From Psychrobacter sp. UBA5136 (GTDB lineage Bacteria; Pseudomonadota; Gammaproteobacteria; Pseudomonadales; Moraxellaceae): a stretch of DNA of 19,994 nt. Below are positions 17,084-19,994 of this stretch, piece after piece (position 1 is the first letter of the stretch; the number at the start of each line of letters is the position of its first letter). Below the pieces are notes generated by a model, which had not been told where the DNA came from, ran no database searches, and saw nothing but the letters and a program-made list of their open reading frames with translations. The translations under genes and the position numbers were made by a program. The DNA lies in assembly GCF_002414005.1 (NCBI RefSeq), contig NZ_DHYG01000015.1, positions 17,778-37,771 of the forward strand, written 5' to 3'.

Positions 17084-19009
17084 ATCTGTTTTTGGGGTCT
17101 GTCGGCCTTTTTTAGCGACAGCGCTCTGTACTAAGCTAATAAATTCGGCAACACTCATAACGCCGAGGTTTTCACCTTCGCGAGTACGGACATTCACGTT
17201 GCCCGATTCGACCTCTTTATCCCCTAATACTAGCATATAGGGAACGCGTTCTAATGTTTTCTCTCGTATCTTAAATCCAATCTTTTCGTTACGCAAGTCA
17301 CTAGCCGCTCGTAAACCGGCATTTTTCAGCTCACGCACCACATTTTCGCAAGCTTCCGCCTGTTTATCGGTGATATTCATGACCGCTACTTGTTGCGGCG
17401 CCAGCCATACGGGCATCCAGCCGGCATAGTTTTCAATCAAGATGCCGATAAAACGCTCAAACGAACCTAAAATGGCACGGTGCAGCATAATTGGGGTTTC
17501 GCGCTCGTTTTGCTCATTGACAAATTCAGCATCGAGGCGCTCAGGCATATTCGGGTCAACCTGAATCGTACCGCACTGCCAGACGCGGCCCAGTGAGTCT
17601 TTAAGACTAAATTCAATCTTCGGACCGTAAAACGCGCCTTCACCCGGTAGATATTCCCAATCAAGACCTGAGCTATCAAGCGCATCGGCTAGAGCTTTTT
17701 CGGCAAAGTCCCACGATTCATCGCTACCAACACGTTTTTCAGGACGGGTTGAAAGCTTCATTATAATGTTATCAAAACCAAAGTCTTTATAAACGGCAAG
17801 GGTCAGCTGAATAAAATCAGCGACTTCTTGCTGGATTTGCGCTTGCGTACAAAAAATATGCGCATCATCTTGGGTGAAACCACGTACGCGCATCAAACCA
17901 TGCAGTGAGCCTGATGGTTCGTTACGATGGCATGAGCCAAACTCCGCCATGCGCAATGGCAATTCACGGTAAGACTTTAAGCCTTGGTTAAAAACTTGCA
18001 CGTGACACGGACAGTTCATCGGTTTTACCGCATAATCACGGTTTTCGCTTGAAGTGGTAAACATATTAGTCGCATAGTTACCCCAATGGCCTGAACGTTC
18101 CCACAAGCTGCGATCGACGATTTGCGGTGTTTTAATCTCTTCATAACCATGATCATGTTGTACTTTACGCATATATTGCTCAAGTACCTGATAAATCGTC
18201 CAACCATTGGCATGCCAAAACACCATGCCCGGCGCTTGTTCTTGCATATGGAACAAATTGAGCGCTTTACCAATTTTACGGTGATCGCGTTTTTCGGCTT
18301 CTTCAATACGTTGGATATAGGCTTTTAAATCTTTTTTATCTGCCCACGCCGTACCATAGATACGCTGTAGCTGTTCGTTTTTGGCATCACCGCGCCAATA
18401 AGCGCCCGACATCTTAGTCAGTTTAAACACCTTTAAAAAGCGCGTGTTTGGTACGTGCGGACCACGGCACATATCGATATATTCTTGATGATGATATAAG
18501 CCAAAAGCTTCTTCACCCGGCATATCGTTAATCAATTTCAGCTTATAGTCTTCGCCGCGCTCTTCAAATATCTTGATCACTTCATCGCGTGGTGTCATCT
18601 TTTTGATCACGTCATAATCTTGCTTAATCAGCTCCATCATACGTTTTTCAATTTTTTCCATATGCTCAGGCGTAAATGGCGTCTCACTATAGATGTCATA
18701 ATAAAAACCATCTTCAATGACAGGGCCAATAACCATTTTTACATCAGGATAAAGCTGTTTTACCGCATGACCCAGTAAGTGGGCACATGAATGGCGAATA
18801 ATATCGACGCCGTCAGCGTCTTTTGGTGTCACGATTTCAACTTTTGCATCATGGGCGATGGGGTCGTGCGCATCGACTAAATGCCCATCAACGCGTCCAG
18901 CGACCGTCGCTTTCGCCAAGCCCGCTCCAATACTTTGCGCCACTTCCATGACCGTTGTATTGCCTTCAAAGTTTTTTACGCTACCATCGGGTAAAGTAAT
19001 CGCTACCAT
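17075..19009 (-). CDS. thrS: Threonyl-tRNA synthetase
   Basis: ThrRS charges tRNA-Thr with threonine in the cytoplasm. The 644-residue protein (E. coli 642) has an N-terminal TGS domain (about 1-61), an editing domain with His73, His77, Cys181 and His185, a class II catalytic core with zinc ligands Cys333, His384 and His510, motif 2 (RMAEFGSCHRNEPSGSLHG), motif 3 (ILGSFERF) and a C-terminal anticodon-binding domain. AAAGGTGA lies before the ATG. It heads the thrS-infC transcript, preceded by a leader of roughly 250 bases with a candidate tRNA-like operator hairpin, suggesting autoregulation as in E. coli. Confidence 0.98.
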   Translation of the reverse strand: MVAITLPDGSVKNFEGNTTVMEVAQSIGAGLAKATVAGRVDGHLVDAHDPIAHDAKVEIVTPKDADGVDIIRHSCAHLLGHAVKQLYPDVKMVIGPVIEDGFYYDIYSETPFTPEHMEKIEKRMMELIKQDYDVIKKMTPRDEVIKIFEERGEDYKLKLINDMPGEEAFGLYHHQEYIDMCRGPHVPNTRFLKVFKLTKMSGAYWRGDAKNEQLQRIYGTAWADKKDLKAYIQRIEEAEKRDHRKIGKALNLFHMQEQAPGMVFWHANGWTIYQVLEQYMRKVQHDHGYEEIKTPQIVDRSLWERSGHWGNYATNMFTTSSENRDYAVKPMNCPCHVQVFNQGLKSYRELPLRMAEFGSCHRNEPSGSLHGLMRVRGFTQDDAHIFCTQAQIQQEVADFIQLTLAVYKDFGFDNIIMKLSTRPEKRVGSDESWDFAEKALADALDSSGLDWEYLPGEGAFYGPKIEFSLKDSLGRVWQCGTIQVDPNMPERLDAEFVNEQNERETPIMLHRAILGSFERFIGILIENYAGWMPVWLAPQQVAVMNITDKQAEACENVVRELKNAGLRAASDLRNEKIGFKIREKTLERVPYMLVLGDKEVESGNVNVRTREGENLGVMSVAEFISLVQSAVAKKGRQTPKTDEE

Positions 19010-19042
19010 AATCTATTCACCTTTTTAGGTCCGTTGGCAGTG

Positions 19043-19063
19043 ATGATTGCAACCATCAATCAT
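19043..19063 (-). promoter_or_regulatory. Candidate thrS operator (tRNA-Thr anticodon-arm mimic)
   Basis: In the thrS leader RNA a 7-bp stem (19063-19057 with 19049-19043) closes a 7-base loop AUGGUUG. The loop places U at the position equivalent to tRNA U33 and GGU at positions 34-36, the anticodon of tRNA-Thr(GGU). It lies about 35-55 bases before the AUG and just upstream of the ribosome binding site, where ThrRS binding could block initiation. E. coli thrS uses a comparable anticodon-like arm. A second AU-rich stem (19062-19067 with 19085-19090) lies immediately upstream and overlaps it by two bases. Confidence 0.5.
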
Positions 19064-19271
19064 ATAACCGTAAGACCACGTCAATTATATCTAACCGCTG
19101 CGATATGTTATAAGAAATAGGCATTACTTAAACGTACTGTGCTTAAACTTATATAAGACGCTAACTGATAAGCCATCTAACGACAGATAATTAAACCGTC
19201 ATGATGTCGAATAAGCTACGTGTTAATAAGGGTAAGCAGCAGGGCTATAAAGTAATGTCATAAAAGCCGCT

Positions 19272-19280
19272 ATTATAGCA
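19272..19280 (-). promoter_or_regulatory. Extended -10 promoter for thrS
   Basis: The minus strand reads TGCTATAAT, an exact extended -10 (TGnTATAAT). No good -35 is at 16-18 bases, as expected for extended -10 promoters. Initiation here would give a leader of about 255 bases. Confidence 0.5.
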
Positions 19281-19608
19281 AAAACTGTCTATTAACACTA
19301 GATAGCAAGGGCTAGTCAGCTTCTATATATAGATGCGCTTTATCTCAATATCAATAGCGGTAATTGGATGTTATCCTTCATAGTTCTAATGAAGAATGGG
19401 TAATCATAAGTGTCAAACTTAGCTTATCTATGATTAATTAGGAACCAAATGAAAACTAAGTAAGAGATTAGTCAGTAAGAGTCAGATGAGAAAGGTTGTT
19501 CTAAGAACATAACTTCAATGTTTAATAAATAGTTTTTAGCTAAGTTATTGAAAAATAAGGAGTGTTATTTATTCTCTAAAATTAATTAAATAATTTCTCT
19601 AAAAGCGG

Positions 19609-19636
19609 TTGACACCCGACTAAAACCGTCTATAAT
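19609..19636 (+). promoter_or_regulatory. Strong sigma70 promoter P1, rRNA-operon type
   Basis: Perfect -35 TTGACA (19609-19614) and -10 TATAAT (19631-19636), 16 bases apart, after an AT-rich UP-like tract. Perfect hexamers with a short spacer are typical of rRNA promoters. Confidence 0.8.
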
Positions 19637-19726
19637 ACGCACCTCATTAAGGGAAAGGATGAGATAAAGACTAATAATATTAGTCAAATCAAAACCTTAA
19701 CTTACTGAAACAAATTATAAAAAAGC

Positions 19727-19754
19727 TTGACAGATCAAATCATTATGATATGAT
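19727..19754 (+). promoter_or_regulatory. Second tandem promoter P2, rRNA-operon type
   Basis: TTGACA (19727-19732) and TATGAT (19749-19754) with a 16-base spacer, followed by a GC-rich discriminator (GTCGGCTCGC), a feature of promoters under stringent control. It lies about 118 bases after P1, as in tandem rrn promoters. Confidence 0.7.
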
Positions 19755-19994
19755 AGTCGGCTCGCTGGATAGGATAAGTTCTTGACTTAGACTGACTAGC
19801 AAAGAGAAATACCCTATATATCAACTGCTGGACGACAGTAGCTTGACACTATTTAAAAGCATAACTAAAGAACAACTTGTGTGGATTTTTGCTGACACAG
19901 AATGCTAAAAAATAAAGTTGGTTGAAACTTCTTTTCGGAAGTTATTTCTAACTATAAAAATTATCATTTAAGACAGCAAGAAAACTCAAAGTTA
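19755..19994 (+). other. Leader of an rRNA operon (16S starts beyond the window)
   Basis: Downstream of P2, the segment at 19867-19890 (AAAGAACAACTTGTGTGG and following Ts) matches what I recall of the antitermination leader and spacer of Moraxellaceae rRNA operons, with a boxA-like part and a boxC-like TGTGTGG. A 6-bp hairpin with a 6-base loop lies at 19926-19943. No 16S sequence is reached before the window ends, so the rRNA gene itself is inferred. Confidence 0.65.

Larger units (their letters stand above)
19010..19608. other. Intergenic region between thrS and the rRNA-type promoters
   Basis: About 600 bases without a gene. The left 260 bases form the presumed thrS leader. The right part is AT-rich, and 19561-19605 just before P1 could act as an UP element. 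No small coding region was recognised. Confidence 0.55.

Noticed and set aside
19782..19848. Further -35-like hexamers (TTGACT at 19782, TTGACA at 19843) in the rRNA-type leader.
   Set aside because: Neither has a -10-like hexamer at 15-19 bases; nearest AT-rich matches are at wrong spacing.

Overview
The window looks like chromosomal DNA of a gammaproteobacterium of the Moraxellaceae, most likely Psychrobacter or a close relative. This is inferred from protein sequence style, moderate GC, a complete Na+-translocating NADH:quinone reductase (Na+-NQR) operon, and an rRNA-type leader at the right edge resembling those I recall from Acinetobacter and Psychrobacter. No mobile element, CRISPR array or tRNA gene was seen.

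Left part (1-8512, all minus strand): nqrA-nqrB-nqrC-nqrD-nqrE-nqrF, tightly packed or overlapping except for 120 bases between nqrE and nqrF that hold a large hairpin. A rho-independent terminator follows nqrF. Then come a short-chain dehydrogenase and apbE. ApbE attaches FMN to threonines of NqrB and NqrC, so it belongs functionally with the complex although a terminator and an unrelated-looking gene separate it from nqrF.

Middle (8513-12370): about 1.06 kb with no recognisable gene, then on the plus strand hisA (histidine biosynthesis), a signal-peptide/BON/MscS mechanosensitive channel protein, and a 94-residue single-span protein. A bidirectional terminator separates these from the convergent rnr.

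Right part (12386-19009, minus strand): rnr (RNase R), a TelA-family gene, infC (IF3, with the rare AUU start) and thrS (threonyl-tRNA synthetase). thrS-infC form a tight pair ending in a strong terminator, so rpmI and rplT do not follow as they do in E. coli. The thrS 5' leader contains a 7-bp stem with a 7-nt loop reading U-GGU at anticodon positions, a plausible mimic of the tRNA-Thr anticodon arm and so a candidate autoregulatory operator.

Right edge (19560-19994): two tandem strong promoters on the plus strand and a leader with boxA/boxC-like elements, indicating that an rRNA operon starts just outside the window. thrS-infC and this operon are therefore divergent, placing translation genes side by side.
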